Positions 37,284 to 46,540 of a stretch of 64,000 bases of DNA are shown here, in pieces. Every line of letters begins with the position of its first letter. Within the stretch, counting starts at the first letter, position 1. This DNA comes from JAZKFT01 sp040386335 (GTDB taxonomy: Bacteria; Bacteroidota; Bacteroidia; Chitinophagales; Chitinophagaceae): contig JAZKFT010000063.1 in NCBI GenBank assembly GCA_040386335.1, positions 8,894 to 72,893 on the forward strand, read 5' to 3'. The notes under the pieces were generated by a model. That model searched no databases. It was not told the origin of the DNA and saw only the letters and a program-made list of their open reading frames with translations. A program made the translations under genes and the position numbers.

Positions 37284-38045
37284 TTATTCGTAACTAATAC
37301 TGAAGTTTTTTACCGGCAATCCCTTTTCATCGATAAACCGAACACAATAGTTGCACATACCTGGGCCATTGATGACTGCGCCACGAATAATATTTTTTCC
37401 TTTTTTCAATGTTATAAGTGAGGAGGTTCCATTATCTACTATCATATCCCTGTCACCGGATAATATCAACGCTTCTTCTCCATTCAACCACCACATGCTT
37501 CCGGAATTACATCCTGCAGCTAATCGTACGTTTTTGATTTCTGCAGGGCAATCAATAACGGTGACTAACCAAAACAGTACACCGTAAGGCGGTTTGTTGA
37601 TAGCATAAGTAAAATGATACAAATTAAAGTTGAAGGTCTTGCTGTCAAGCGCATGCCATTTTAATTCCTGGTCTCCTACTTTTACTTGTTCACCATTTTT
37701 AGGAATCAGATTGTAATCAGCAGAAAAATTATCATTCGAAAAATTTGTGCGGAGATAGTTATCGGTGAATATATTATTCCTGGCAATGGTTTTTCTTACG
37801 GGTTCGAGTACCAGCCACCTTTGAATAAATCCCTTATTGTCAGGTGTCTTTTTGCTCTTGGCCGCCGGTATAAAATGCCTGGTCAGTGTATGTGTCGTAT
37901 CGCCGCTAATCGGTATTGGAGGCAGGTTTGGTCTTTGTGGTTGTTGCGGGGGAGTTTGTCCGACAGCGTTAAAACTACATAGCTGTAGTCCCGATAAAAC
38001 AACAAAAGTCGTAGCTGGTAAAAGGAATTTAAATTTTCTGTTCAT
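37284..38045 (-). CDS. Secreted protein of unknown function in carbohydrate block
   Basis: 253 residues. Signal peptide to NAVGQ, a Pro-rich linker (TPPQQPQRPNLPPIPISGDT), then a beta-rich domain (YHFTYAINKPPYGVLFWLVT, LAAGCNSGSMWWLNGEEALI, LKKGKNIIRGAVINGPG). The C-terminal part resembles the galactose-binding-like jelly rolls that often accompany glycosidases (W-x-N-G-x-x, K-G-x-N). A carbohydrate-binding role is inferred from fold pattern and neighbours only. Confidence 0.65.
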   Translation of the reverse strand: MNRKFKFLLPATTFVVLSGLQLCSFNAVGQTPPQQPQRPNLPPIPISGDTTHTLTRHFIPAAKSKKTPDNKGFIQRWLVLEPVRKTIARNNIFTDNYLRTNFSNDNFSADYNLIPKNGEQVKVGDQELKWHALDSKTFNFNLYHFTYAINKPPYGVLFWLVTVIDCPAEIKNVRLAAGCNSGSMWWLNGEEALILSGDRDMIVDNGTSSLITLKKGKNIIRGAVINGPGMCNYCVRFIDEKGLPVKNFSISYE

Positions 38046-38117
38046 AGCAGATATCTTGTGTAAAAAATTTTGTTCCTGTAATTATGATCTTAAATAATCA
38101 GTCCGGACAAATAATAA

Positions 38118-38151
38118 TATCCCGGGACGTTTTTCTCAACATCCCGGGATA
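38118..38151 (-). terminator. Stem-loop terminator
   Basis: A perfect 10-bp stem, TATCCCGGGA with TCCCGGGATA, with a 14-base loop, lies between the genes ending at 38173 and starting at 38045. On the minus strand it is followed by TTATTATTTG. It may attenuate or end transcription of the upstream pair. Confidence 0.6.
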
Positions 38152-38172
38152 ATAATTTATAAACAATAGTTG

Positions 38173-38508
38173 TTACTTAACCCTGGTAAGTTTCATTTCT
38201 CCTCTTTCATTCTTAACCAATATTTCATTTTCATTGATCAGCTCTGCTGTACTGGCCATTTTAGTATCATTAAAAGAAATACTGTAGGAAAATTTTTTAC
38301 CATCGATCTTGCCATCTTCTAACTTAGCTTCACCAAATTGTGTCTTCCACAGTCCGGTAACTACATTTCCTTCTACTTTAAAAGTATAATTTACTTCGAA
38401 AGTACCGTTGGGTGTCTCACGGCTTCCTTTCCAGTTCCCATCAACAGGATTTTGAGCAACGGCTGTATAAAATCCGAAGGATAGTAATAAACTTAAAATG
38501 TATTTCAT
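38173..38508 (-). CDS. Small secreted beta-barrel-like protein
   Basis: 111 residues with a signal peptide (ends TAVAQ). The mature part has the repeat pattern DGNWKGSRETPNGTFEVNYTF, GNVVTGLWKTQFGEAKLEDG, KKFSYSISF..., typical of short lipocalin-like periplasmic proteins (W-K-G-x-x-x-T-P-x-G) found beside hydrolases in Bacteroidota. No catalytic role. It lies between the lactonase and the binding-like protein in the same direction. Confidence 0.68.
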   Translation of the reverse strand: MKYILSLLLSFGFYTAVAQNPVDGNWKGSRETPNGTFEVNYTFKVEGNVVTGLWKTQFGEAKLEDGKIDGKKFSYSISFNDTKMASTAELINENEILVKNERGEMKLTRVK

Positions 38509-38566
38509 ATCGTCTTGTTTTTAATTATTAATACTTTTCTAAAAATTAAATCAGGGTTTTATATTT

Positions 38567-39640
38567 TTAAAATGCTTCTACTCCTTTAACATTCATCTTT
38601 ACGGAAGTAACTCTGTCAGGGCTTGTCATAAATAATATTTTATTATTTGATCCTGCAAAAACATTGTTGGTGCCTCCTTTACCTGGAATGGTAAGTATTT
38701 TAGTTCCATTTTTATCATAGGCATTCAATCCAACTCCGCCACTTAGATAAATATTTCCTTTATCGTCTAATGACATGCCATCACAGAAATTTAAATTGCT
38801 AACCAATGTCTGCATATTGGAAAGTGTACCATCAGGATTTATAGTAAATGACCTGATTTGCCCGGAACCATCATAAGTCCAATTATTTACGTAGAGCGTT
38901 TTTCCATCAGGAGTTCCGGTGATACCATTGGGCCAAATGTCGGCATTCCATCCTGCCATTGTTGTTACTCTTACAAGTGTGTTGCTACCCGGGGCGAGAT
39001 AATATACATGTCCGCCTTTACCAGTTGCAGCCTGCTCTGAGTGTGTTGGTTCCCAATTTTGTTTGCGTGGATCTGATGCATCCCAATAATCTCTTGGAAA
39101 AATAGGATCAGTAATATAAATGCCACCATTTTTTGGATTTATCCAAACATCATTCGGGCCATTTAATAATTTACCATTATAGTTATTTACCAATACAGTA
39201 TGGGATCCGTCAGGTGCTATTCTCCAAATTTCTCCATGCATATCCGCACAAGCAATGAGGTAGCCATCTTTATCAAAAGCCATTCCATTAGAGCGGCCGG
39301 TACCTGCTAAAAAAGTAGTGATCTCTCCCGTTGATGCTTTCCATTTGTAAATCTTATCATTAGGCTGATCAGTAAAGAATACGTTTCCGTTTTTATCAAC
39401 AGCAGGACCTTCTGTAAAACCGAATCCTTTTTGAATAGTGTCTAACACATCGTGCTGGCTTGAAGAAATAAGGCCAGTCGGGTCAAAAAAATTGCTGCCC
39501 GATGAAGGGCCATTAGCAGAAGCAGTTTCCGTTGCTAATGTAGTTTGATCTTCATTTTCATGTTGGAGCATGCTTTTTGTACATGAAAAAAGCCCGATGG
39601 CTAATACTAATCCGAAGGAAAAAATCATTTTCGTTTTCAT
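38567..39640 (-). CDS. SMP-30/gluconolactonase-family lipoprotein
   Basis: From ATG 39640 the protein is 357 residues. It begins MKTKMIFSFGLVLAIGLFSC, a lipobox with lipidated Cys 20. The frame is open further upstream, but that part overlaps a PEBP relic and is not an N-terminus. The six-blade SMP-30 propeller shows GFTEGPAVDKNGNVFFTDQP, GMAFDKDGYLIACADMHGEI, LLNGPNDVWINPKNGGIYIT and FCDGMSLDDKGNIYLSGG; the Glu, Asn and Asp ligands of the divalent metal are at these places. It likely hydrolyses sugar lactones. First gene of the minus-strand block. Confidence 0.88.
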   Translation of the reverse strand: MKTKMIFSFGLVLAIGLFSCTKSMLQHENEDQTTLATETASANGPSSGSNFFDPTGLISSSQHDVLDTIQKGFGFTEGPAVDKNGNVFFTDQPNDKIYKWKASTGEITTFLAGTGRSNGMAFDKDGYLIACADMHGEIWRIAPDGSHTVLVNNYNGKLLNGPNDVWINPKNGGIYITDPIFPRDYWDASDPRKQNWEPTHSEQAATGKGGHVYYLAPGSNTLVRVTTMAGWNADIWPNGITGTPDGKTLYVNNWTYDGSGQIRSFTINPDGTLSNMQTLVSNLNFCDGMSLDDKGNIYLSGGVGLNAYDKNGTKILTIPGKGGTNNVFAGSNNKILFMTSPDRVTSVKMNVKGVEAF

Positions 39641-39819
39641 ACTGGCAAACAGTTTTGAGGTTAATGTAAAAAGTGACAATCGTTTGAATTTTGCAGATCT
39701 CTGCAATAACCGGAAAGCTATCTGGTTTAAAAAGTAAAAACTACCATCATCTACCGCCGGAGAATTTTGAACAAATGCACTGTTATCTGTCTCCGCTATA
39801 AATGGTCCTGCCCATTTTA

Positions 39820-40074
39820 TTATCTTGTCACCATTGCTACCCAATGCACCCAGGTTCTCATCCGGGCGTCAGGGTCATCCATAATTATTGCAAAACTTTT
39901 CGTGTTTTCAGGAGCCCCAGTCTTACTAAGCGGTGGTAAAACATTAGAACCATCACAAGTAAATTTAACCGGGACAGGCTTACCAACTTCGAAGGCGGAG
40001 CTGAACTATTGAAATTTGCCTGATGCCTGCGCAGTTGCTACTCCTGTTATAAAAAGAAAATTAAAAAGGAACAT
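39820..40074 (-). pseudogene. PEBP-family (YbhB/YbcL-like) gene remnant
   Basis: From ATG 40074 the frame reads a signal peptide (MFLFNFLFITGVATAQ), then an in-frame TAG at 40006-40008, then FEVGKPVPVKFTCDGSNVLP, PLSKTGAPENTKSFAIIMDD and PDARMRTWVHWV, before diverging and stopping at 39820. The C-D-G-x-N-x-x-P-P-L, S-F-A-x-I-M-D-D-P-D and T-W-V-H-W words are the phosphatidylethanolamine-binding protein core. About half the domain is missing. The start lies 20 bp from an attC-like palindrome, as for cassette genes. Confidence 0.8.
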
Positions 40075-40094
40075 ATGGCTTAAAAGAATTCTGA

Positions 40095-40186
40095 GTGAAC
40101 ATTCGTCGGCTGGCACCGAAGCCGAATAGCAAAAATGCTGAGAATTTATTCGTTGCCCCGCCATATTGCCAATGCAATGTTATGCG
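40095..40186. repeat. Short attC-like palindrome
   Basis: The right arm 40158-40182 (CCCGCCATATTGCC then AATGCAATGTT) is identical to the right arm of the array palindrome at 61343-61534. The left edge is probably GTGAACATTCG. It stands between the PEBP and TPR relics, both reading leftward, in the same layout as in the arrays. Confidence 0.5.
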
Positions 40187-40232
40187 TTCGGCATTCATTC
40201 AGTATAGTTAGTATTTTAACTACTGATGTTAG

Positions 40233-40475
40233 TTATAAGCCAACCCTATTCTTAAGGTCCTTAAATCTCACATCATTTCTAATTCGTTTCCAGCGGGGAT
40301 CATGGTTCAGCCAGAGTAAGCAGCCATGAATGCCACCACCATCTTCTGCATCCCTGTTTAGCCAGAGAAAAGTGTTTTCGAAATCTCCAGGAGCTTCATA
40401 CACTGAGGCTATTTAATACTTCACCACATGCTCACCTCCTGCATATATGTCCAGCACTTCTTGTAATGCCAGTTA
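40233..40475 (-). pseudogene. C-terminal remnant of a TPR protein
   Basis: The minus strand reads LQEVLDIYAGGEHVVKY, an in-frame TAA (40413-40415), IASVYEAPGDFENTFLWLNR, then LLWLNHDPRWKRIRNDVRFK and KNRVGL before a stop. The pattern A-x-V-Y-x-x-x-G-D-x-x-x-x-F-x-W-L and D-P-R-W-x-x-(L/I)-R-x-D-x-R-F is the usual C-terminal end of TPR-containing regulators or kinases. No N-terminal part is present. Confidence 0.65.
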
Positions 40476-40515
40476 ATGCTGAATTTTTTTTACATTCAAT
40501 TCAAAATTGCCTGTT

Positions 40516-41679
40516 ATGAAAACATGTTGCTTTACTTTAATTGTTCTTCTTTTTTCTGTGCTGCTACAGGCACAGCATGTAGGTGTAAACACCAGCGAAC
40601 CCCAAGCGTCTCTAGATGTAAATGGTGCATTGGCTCTAAGAGCCGCTGCCAACATCCAGGAGTTAAACCAGCCTGTTTCATTGCTCGACCTCAGCAACCG
40701 ATCATATGTACGGTTTTTTGTGAACAACGGAAACGGTAATCTGCAAAGGAACATAAAGCTCAGTGCTGGCGTTCCCGGGCAGATCAGCACCGTCGAATTT
40801 ACGGGTGCCGGTAACGGTACGCTCATCAACGGGAGTCGGCATGCCGGTGGTGGCAAAGTGATCCTGGCCGGCGACGTGCTGTTTCAAAACAAAACAATGG
40901 TGCTGTCCCTGGTGTTTGTCAACAATAACTGGAGGGAATTGTACAGAACTGAGAACCTGCCCAATGAAACGGATACGATAAGCGTGACTTACAATATTCC
41001 CGGAACCTATTTATTTACAGTGCCGCCCGGCGTGCAACAAATAAGAGTAACCGTGAATGGCGCAGGTGGCTGGGGGGGCGGCAGTTTTCCTCCCACCACC
41101 GGAAGCGGTGGGCGTGGGGGAAAACTGATTTGCCTCATTAATACTACAGAAGGACAGCAGCTGGAAGTTGGTATTGGCGCAGGTGGTGGCGTAAATCAAA
41201 AAGGAAAGATCACTTATATAAAATCAGGCACTACCTACCTGCTTTTGGCTGGCGCAGGTGGGAACGGATCTAAAAACGGCGGAGTGGGCGGAGCCGGCGG
41301 GTCCGTGGGTGGCAATGGGCTAATCGGCCAGAATTCAATGGGCACAGGCGGTGGTGGGGCTACCGTGAATGCCGGCGGGGCAGGCGGTATTTCGGGTGGT
41401 GCCGGTGCCGGGCAGGCGGGCATAGCACTTACGGGCGGCACCTTGTTTACGTTTAACCAGGGTGAAGGTTTTGGTGGGGATGGATGGTTTGGTGGCGGTT
41501 CTTCAGGAGCATATACATCTGGAAGCGGCAGCAACCCATGGGCCTCCGGCGGCGGTGGTGGGGGAAGCAATTACCAGCATTCAACGGTAACCAGTTTACT
41601 TAATAACAGCCTGGGTAATGAGGGTGGCTTAGGGGCCGCAAGTGGGGGACACGGCAATGTAAAAATTGAATGGTATTGA
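40516..41679 (+). CDS. Secreted protein with glycine-rich C-terminal domain
   Basis: From ATG 40516 the protein is 387 residues. Signal peptide to LLQAQ, then HVGVNTSEPQASLDVNGALA, the V-G-(I/V)-x-T-x-x-P-x-x-x-L-D-V-x-G opening shared with the four S74 proteins at 46541-52027. Residues ~160-387 are Gly-rich (GAGGWGGGSFPPTTGSGGRG, GGVGGAGGSVGGNG). A Gly-rich fold of this type is found in surface adhesins and in ALK-like receptors. No S74 chaperone is present. A surface location and binding role are inferred. Confidence 0.78.
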   Translation: MKTCCFTLIVLLFSVLLQAQHVGVNTSEPQASLDVNGALALRAAANIQELNQPVSLLDLSNRSYVRFFVNNGNGNLQRNIKLSAGVPGQISTVEFTGAGNGTLINGSRHAGGGKVILAGDVLFQNKTMVLSLVFVNNNWRELYRTENLPNETDTISVTYNIPGTYLFTVPPGVQQIRVTVNGAGGWGGGSFPPTTGSGGRGGKLICLINTTEGQQLEVGIGAGGGVNQKGKITYIKSGTTYLLLAGAGGNGSKNGGVGGAGGSVGGNGLIGQNSMGTGGGGATVNAGGAGGISGGAGAGQAGIALTGGTLFTFNQGEGFGGDGWFGGGSSGAYTSGSGSNPWASGGGGGGSNYQHSTVTSLLNNSLGNEGGLGAASGGHGNVKIEWY

Positions 41680-41914
41680 TCTTCTGTGGGAAATTTTACT
41701 TTAATGCGGATACATTGTATGAAATGCCATAAAGACATTTCCCAATGGTTCAGGATATAAGAAAAAATTAAATAATTGGATGTTGTCGAATCCTGGTAGC
41801 AGCAGAGTTGAAAAGGATATTTTGGCAAGCACATATGTAAAAGTGAATAAAATGTAACTGATAAACTTCGAAGCCCTGGTAGCTGATGATTTTATTGCAA
41901 CGCTGTGATAAAGG

Positions 41915-42031
41915 CTAGTTCATTAACGTAATGTTGGGATTATCGCTGGAAGCAGCTTTATAAGTCTGAATCTCCAGACAAAGGGTATTAATGTACGGTC
42001 TCCCCATGCAGCTGTCCCTTTCATCCGCCAT
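41915..42031 (-). CDS. Possible 38-residue peptide
   Basis: ATG 42031 opens 38 codons beginning MADERDSCMGRPYINTLCLE. A second, shorter minus-strand frame near 53744 reads MARPFINTLCVSNKNHHL, so the word RP(Y/F)INTLC occurs twice in otherwise empty DNA. No recognisable translation signal. The rest of the 41680-42115 stretch shows no gene; it should contain the promoter of the kinase at 42116. Confidence 0.25.
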   Translation of the reverse strand: MADERDSCMGRPYINTLCLEIQTYKAASSDNPNITLMN

Positions 42032-42115
42032 GTCCTGAAAAGTAAACGATTGTTGAACTTTCGTCTAAACGCTGAGTTCATTTCTCGTGTTTTATTATTA
42101 GCTTACAATTAGACT

Positions 42116-44494
42116 ATGACTAAGATATGCTGCTTGTGGTTTGTTTTTTTTAACGCTGTTGTTTTTGCACAGAGCAAAGACAAGAATGAGACGCATACTG
42201 TAGTTAGAAACAAGGAGTTGAAAAATGCCACGATTCAAACTACTCCTACAATTTCTGAATTAATCCTGTTATTGCAAAAACCGGAAACCGTTTCAAAAAA
42301 AGTTGACATACTTTATGAGATTGCTGAAGGTTATGCTAACTATCTCAAAATTGATTCTGCCCTTTTTTATGCCCAAAAAATAAAAGCTGTTTCAGACAGT
42401 GCAGGTTACGAAGCTGGTCTTGCTAAATATTATCTCGCCAGGGGTTCTGCTTTATATTACCGCAACAAGGGTGTTGAGGTAACACAAAATCTACAGCAGG
42501 CAATCAGTTTATTCACACGATACAACAACAACCTTTTTCTTGGCATAAGTTATCACCAGTTGGCAAGACATACAGCCAACACGAGAGATTATTCAGGAGC
42601 GGAAAAATTTTATCGTAAGGCTGTGTCGCTCCTGGTTGGTTCCGGAGATGTTAGCAAGCTGCAATTTGCTGTCTATAATCTCGGACGAAATTTTTATCTC
42701 AGTTTGGAGTTAGATAGTGCTGCTTATTATTTGTCGTGGGGTTTGCGGCTGGCTGAAGGTATACAGAGTAAACCAAAAATATTTACCATAGCCGCTATGC
42801 TTGGTGCGGTGTATTTTACTGCCGGAAATAATAACGAGGCCGAACGGATATTGAGTTATGCTTTGGCTAATCAGCCTTCCTTCATCGACAAAGTGCATCT
42901 GCGTGGTGTGTTGGCTAATTATGCAGAAGTGCTAACCTCACAAGATAAATATGAACAAGCCGCAAAAGCAATAACGGACTACGCGAAAATCAATGTTTCG
43001 TTTGGAGATGTTTGGGGCCGCATGACAGAGATGAAATTAAAAGGGGCCCTGCTATATCGCCAGGGTCATTATGACGCTGCGCTTCGTTATTTACAGGATG
43101 GGTATAAACTGAATCCCGGTGAGCATTTATTTGCACATGATTTAATGAATCTTGCTTCTTATCTCGGAAAAACAGAATTAAAAACCGGGCATGCAGACAG
43201 TGCGATTATTCATTTTCATCTCGCAAAAAAGCTGGCAACGGAATCGAATTTTATAGCCGGAATACTTGAAGGGAACATGCTGTTGGCGGAGGCTTTCCGG
43301 CAAAACAATAAAATGGATTCTGCTTACCACTATTTCCATTACTACGCTCATCTTAAAGATTCTATACTGACTTTTAAAAAAGAAAGAACAGTGATGGAGT
43401 TGAGTGCGAAATACAATGCTGAAAAAAAGGAACAACAGATAAAAAATCTGCAAACAGAAAAGCAGGTGTATGATTTTCAGCTGATGTTGAAAAACAAAAC
43501 CATTGAGCAGCAAGAGCTGGTTGGACTAAAAAATGCGCAGCAGCTAACACTGCTGACACAACAATCGGAAATAAGCAGGCTGCAGGCATCCGAGAAAAGC
43601 CTGGCATTAGAAAACCGTGAAAAAGAGTTTTTAAAGAAACAGAAAGAACTGGAGTTGTTGCAAAAAGAAAAACAATTACAATCGGCATTGGCAGCAAAGC
43701 AGGCACAGCAAAAAAATCTTCTTTTTTTTATTATTGGTGCTGTTTTGTTGTTTGTATTATATGGTGCACACCGTTATAAGCAGAATAAGAAATTAACTGA
43801 ACAACTATCACAATCTCTTATAGATTTAAAACTGGCGCAGGAACAAATAATAAAATCGGAGAAAGAAAAAGAATCAGAAAATGTCAGGGTAAGCATTAGT
43901 CGCGATATACATGATGAAGTGGGTGCTACACTGAGCGGGGTAGCCTTATTTAGTGAAATAGCAAAGCAAAAAGTATTGCAGCATAACCAGCAGGATGCAC
44001 TTGAATATCTTGGCCATATTTCAACCAATTCAAAAGAAATGGTTGAAAAAATCAGTGACATTGTTTGGTCTATTAATCCTGAGAATGACAGCTTTGAACG
44101 TATCACCGAAAAGCTGAAAGCTTACACCTTAAACTTATGCGCCGGCAGAGGCATTCGTTTGAGCTTTAACGTAGATGAAAACATAAACAATTTGGCTCCT
44201 GCCATGCAGGTACGAAGAAATATTTACCTGTTCTGTAAGGAGGCTATCAACAATGCTATAAAATATTCAGGCTGCCGTCATTTTTCGTTTTCATTGCAGT
44301 GGGGTACCGGGCATAGTTTGCTGGAGATAAAAGATGATGGCACCGGCTTTAATGAAGACACGGTGATAAAAGGCAATGGCCTGAAAAATATGCAGGCAAG
44401 AGCTAACGACTTGAAAGCAGACTTTGAATTGAAAACGGGGCCGGGTAAAGGAACAAACATAAAGCTGCGTTTTAATTTTCACCCAAACGGGTGA
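42116..44494 (+). CDS. TPR-containing sensor histidine kinase (HisKA_3)
   Basis: 792 residues. A signal peptide is followed by about ten TPR-like helical repeats (residues ~50-430), a long coiled coil (~430-540, rich in Glu/Gln/Leu), one membrane helix (LLFFIIGAVLLFVLYGAH) and a HisKA_3 domain with His ~599 in ISRDIHDEVGATLSG. An HATPase domain ends the chain (KEAINNAIKYSG, DDGTGF, GNGLKNMQARANDL). The TPR domain would be periplasmic. It is followed after 43 bp by its LuxR-type regulator. Location among surface-protein genes suggests control of them. Confidence 0.92.
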   Translation: MTKICCLWFVFFNAVVFAQSKDKNETHTVVRNKELKNATIQTTPTISELILLLQKPETVSKKVDILYEIAEGYANYLKIDSALFYAQKIKAVSDSAGYEAGLAKYYLARGSALYYRNKGVEVTQNLQQAISLFTRYNNNLFLGISYHQLARHTANTRDYSGAEKFYRKAVSLLVGSGDVSKLQFAVYNLGRNFYLSLELDSAAYYLSWGLRLAEGIQSKPKIFTIAAMLGAVYFTAGNNNEAERILSYALANQPSFIDKVHLRGVLANYAEVLTSQDKYEQAAKAITDYAKINVSFGDVWGRMTEMKLKGALLYRQGHYDAALRYLQDGYKLNPGEHLFAHDLMNLASYLGKTELKTGHADSAIIHFHLAKKLATESNFIAGILEGNMLLAEAFRQNNKMDSAYHYFHYYAHLKDSILTFKKERTVMELSAKYNAEKKEQQIKNLQTEKQVYDFQLMLKNKTIEQQELVGLKNAQQLTLLTQQSEISRLQASEKSLALENREKEFLKKQKELELLQKEKQLQSALAAKQAQQKNLLFFIIGAVLLFVLYGAHRYKQNKKLTEQLSQSLIDLKLAQEQIIKSEKEKESENVRVSISRDIHDEVGATLSGVALFSEIAKQKVLQHNQQDALEYLGHISTNSKEMVEKISDIVWSINPENDSFERITEKLKAYTLNLCAGRGIRLSFNVDENINNLAPAMQVRRNIYLFCKEAINNAIKYSGCRHFSFSLQWGTGHSLLEIKDDGTGFNEDTVIKGNGLKNMQARANDLKADFELKTGPGKGTNIKLRFNFHPNG

Positions 44495-44537
44495 AGCCAA
44501 ATCTGAGATTATTGTAAGTTATTTATCAAAACAAAGA

Positions 44538-45179
44538 ATGGCAATAAGGGTAGCAATATTTGAAGACAATAAACTAATGCGAAATGGCTTTGAAGCCATC
44601 TGCAATGGTACCGAAGGACTTATGTGTAGCGGTGCCTTTGCTGATAGTTTTGACCTTGACTTCAAAATAAAAAAGGCCGCTCCACAGGTTATTCTTATGG
44701 ATATTGAAATGCCAGGCACTGATGGTATAGCAGCTACACGCCATGTAATAAAAAAATGGCCGGAGATAAAAATCCTGATACAAACGGTATTTGAAGATGA
44801 TGATAAGATTTTTAAAGCTATTTGTGCAGGTGCATCGGGCTATATACTAAAGTCAACTTCGCCTGCAAGGTTAGTTGAATCTATCATAGAAGTTTACAAC
44901 GGTGGCTCGCCTATGAGTCCATACATAGCCAGCCGTGTATTAAAACTTTTTCAGCAATTTGCACCCACAGAACAGCAAAACGAAGATTACAGCCTAAGCA
45001 GCCGTGAAAAAGAAATTCTTTCACTGATGGTGGAAGGAATCAATTTGCAGTTGATAGCCGATAAAATTTTCATTTCGTATGAAACGGTGCGCAGTCACGT
45101 CAAGCGCATCTACAAAAAGCTTCATGTAGCTTCTGCGTCAGAGGCAGTAGCAAAGGCAATCAGGCAGCGCATCATCTGA
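44538..45179 (+). CDS. LuxR/NarL-family response regulator
   Basis: 213 residues. Receiver domain with the acid pair at IFEDN, phospho-acceptor Asp 55 in VILMDIEMPGTDG and the Lys in YILKSTSP. The output helix-turn-helix is LSSREKEILSLMVEGINLQ, then SYETVRSHVKRIYKKLHV. It forms a two-gene unit with the kinase upstream. Its closest product in this window is the LuxR regulator at 5988, with the same architecture. Confidence 0.93.
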   Translation: MAIRVAIFEDNKLMRNGFEAICNGTEGLMCSGAFADSFDLDFKIKKAAPQVILMDIEMPGTDGIAATRHVIKKWPEIKILIQTVFEDDDKIFKAICAGASGYILKSTSPARLVESIIEVYNGGSPMSPYIASRVLKLFQQFAPTEQQNEDYSLSSREKEILSLMVEGINLQLIADKIFISYETVRSHVKRIYKKLHVASASEAVAKAIRQRII

Positions 45180-45294
45180 TCCATTTAATTAGCTGCGTTA
45201 ATACGCACCCCCAATTTCTTATACAGCCTTAAAATTCACCCACCTGGGGTATAGTTCAACCTATGCTGCATTCGGAATTTCACAATCTCCTTAC

Positions 45295-46497
45295 ATGCAA
45301 TTTTTAAAACCAGGTTTTATGAGACAGCTATTTTATGTTCCCGCAGTATTTCTCTTTGCTGTGGCATTAACGGCAGGTGTATTATCTACATCGGCAAAAA
45401 AGAATTATCGTTTTTTCAGCGAACGAAATATTACGACAGCCGAATACCAGTTTGCCCTTTCCATATTTGCAAGAGAGTTTCCGCCAAAAGACATGATCAC
45501 ACTTACCAATGGAACGGGCTTTAGTAACAGGCCGTATGTAAGACCTTCTATCAATGGTGGTGTGCAAATGAATCTTGGCGATATATACAGCGATCCCCTT
45601 TCTACGCCAAGCAGCAGGGAGCTTTTTGCACATGAGCTAACACATGCCTGGCAGTTAGAACACTATGGATATGCATGGTACATTAAGCAGGCAATCGGAA
45701 ACCAGGTGGTAGATGGTGCACCATATGATTATGTATGCGATGCTGCTAAAACGCTGGGCGACTATAATGCAGAACAGCAGGGTGAAATAGTAAAAGACTA
45801 CTATAAAAAAAATGTATGTGCCACCGCTGTTGCGCGCCCATTGAGAAGTGCTACATGGAAATTATTGACAGGAAGCGATGCAGTGGATATGGCTGTTAAC
45901 AACGATGGCACATACTATATGGTGAATACTGCAGGCATCATTTACAACTATAAAACAACAGATAATGACTGGAATAAAATGCAGGGTAGTGCAGGAAAAG
46001 CAATCGCCGCCAATGCAGGAAAAGTCTGCATGGTTAATTCGGTTGGAAATATTTACGAACTAGCTGGAACGGCCTGGAAGAAAATGCCTGGTAGCTCAGG
46101 AAAAGATGTTGGTATTGATGCTGATGGAACAATATGGATGGTGAATACTGCCGGTAAAATTTATAAATACTCAGGTACTAAATGGATGCAGATGCCAGGG
46201 AGCGACGCCGCCAGGATAGCTGCAGGTGGAGGACAAGTTTGGATGGTAAATACTGTCGGTAAAATATATCGATACAATGGCACTAAATGGACCCAAATGT
46301 CTGGTAGTGCAGGATTAGATATTGCTGTGGCCAACGATGGTAAAGTTTTTATGACGAATAACGTTGGCAAGATTTACCAATGGGGCGGCAATGCGTGGAT
46401 GCAGCTTGATGGCAATGATGGAAGAAAAGTATCAGCAAATAATAACAAGCTGGTTCTTGTAAACAAAAAAGGAAGAATGTATTTCAGAACATACTGA
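45295..46497 (+). CDS. Exported HExxH protein with tectonin-type propeller
   Basis: 400 residues (start 45295, or 45319 giving MRQLFYVPAVFLFAVAL as signal peptide). Residues ~60-165 contain GVQMNLGDIYSDPLSTPSSR and FAHELTHAWQLEHYGY, an H-E-L-T-H zinc site in the DUF4157 style that marks toxin-associated metallopeptidase domains. Residues ~185-400 form six repeats of about 36 residues (W-x-x-(M/L)-x-G-S...D-(I/V)-(A/G)-x-x-x-x-G-x-x-x-M-V-N-x-x-G-x-I-Y), a tectonin propeller that binds glycans. A peptidase-lectin fusion is inferred. Probably cotranscribed with the next genes. Confidence 0.82.
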   Translation: MQFLKPGFMRQLFYVPAVFLFAVALTAGVLSTSAKKNYRFFSERNITTAEYQFALSIFAREFPPKDMITLTNGTGFSNRPYVRPSINGGVQMNLGDIYSDPLSTPSSRELFAHELTHAWQLEHYGYAWYIKQAIGNQVVDGAPYDYVCDAAKTLGDYNAEQQGEIVKDYYKKNVCATAVARPLRSATWKLLTGSDAVDMAVNNDGTYYMVNTAGIIYNYKTTDNDWNKMQGSAGKAIAANAGKVCMVNSVGNIYELAGTAWKKMPGSSGKDVGIDADGTIWMVNTAGKIYKYSGTKWMQMPGSDAARIAAGGGQVWMVNTVGKIYRYNGTKWTQMSGSAGLDIAVANDGKVFMTNNVGKIYQWGGNAWMQLDGNDGRKVSANNNKLVLVNKKGRMYFRTY

Positions 46498-46540
46498 TAA
46501 CTGATTAGAAATTTCAAATAAAGACAACCCGAATAGGTTT

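Noticed and set aside
41235..41570. 111-codon Pro-rich minus-strand ORF
   Set aside because: It is the antisense of the Gly-rich domain (GGN codons read as NCC); an artefact of composition.
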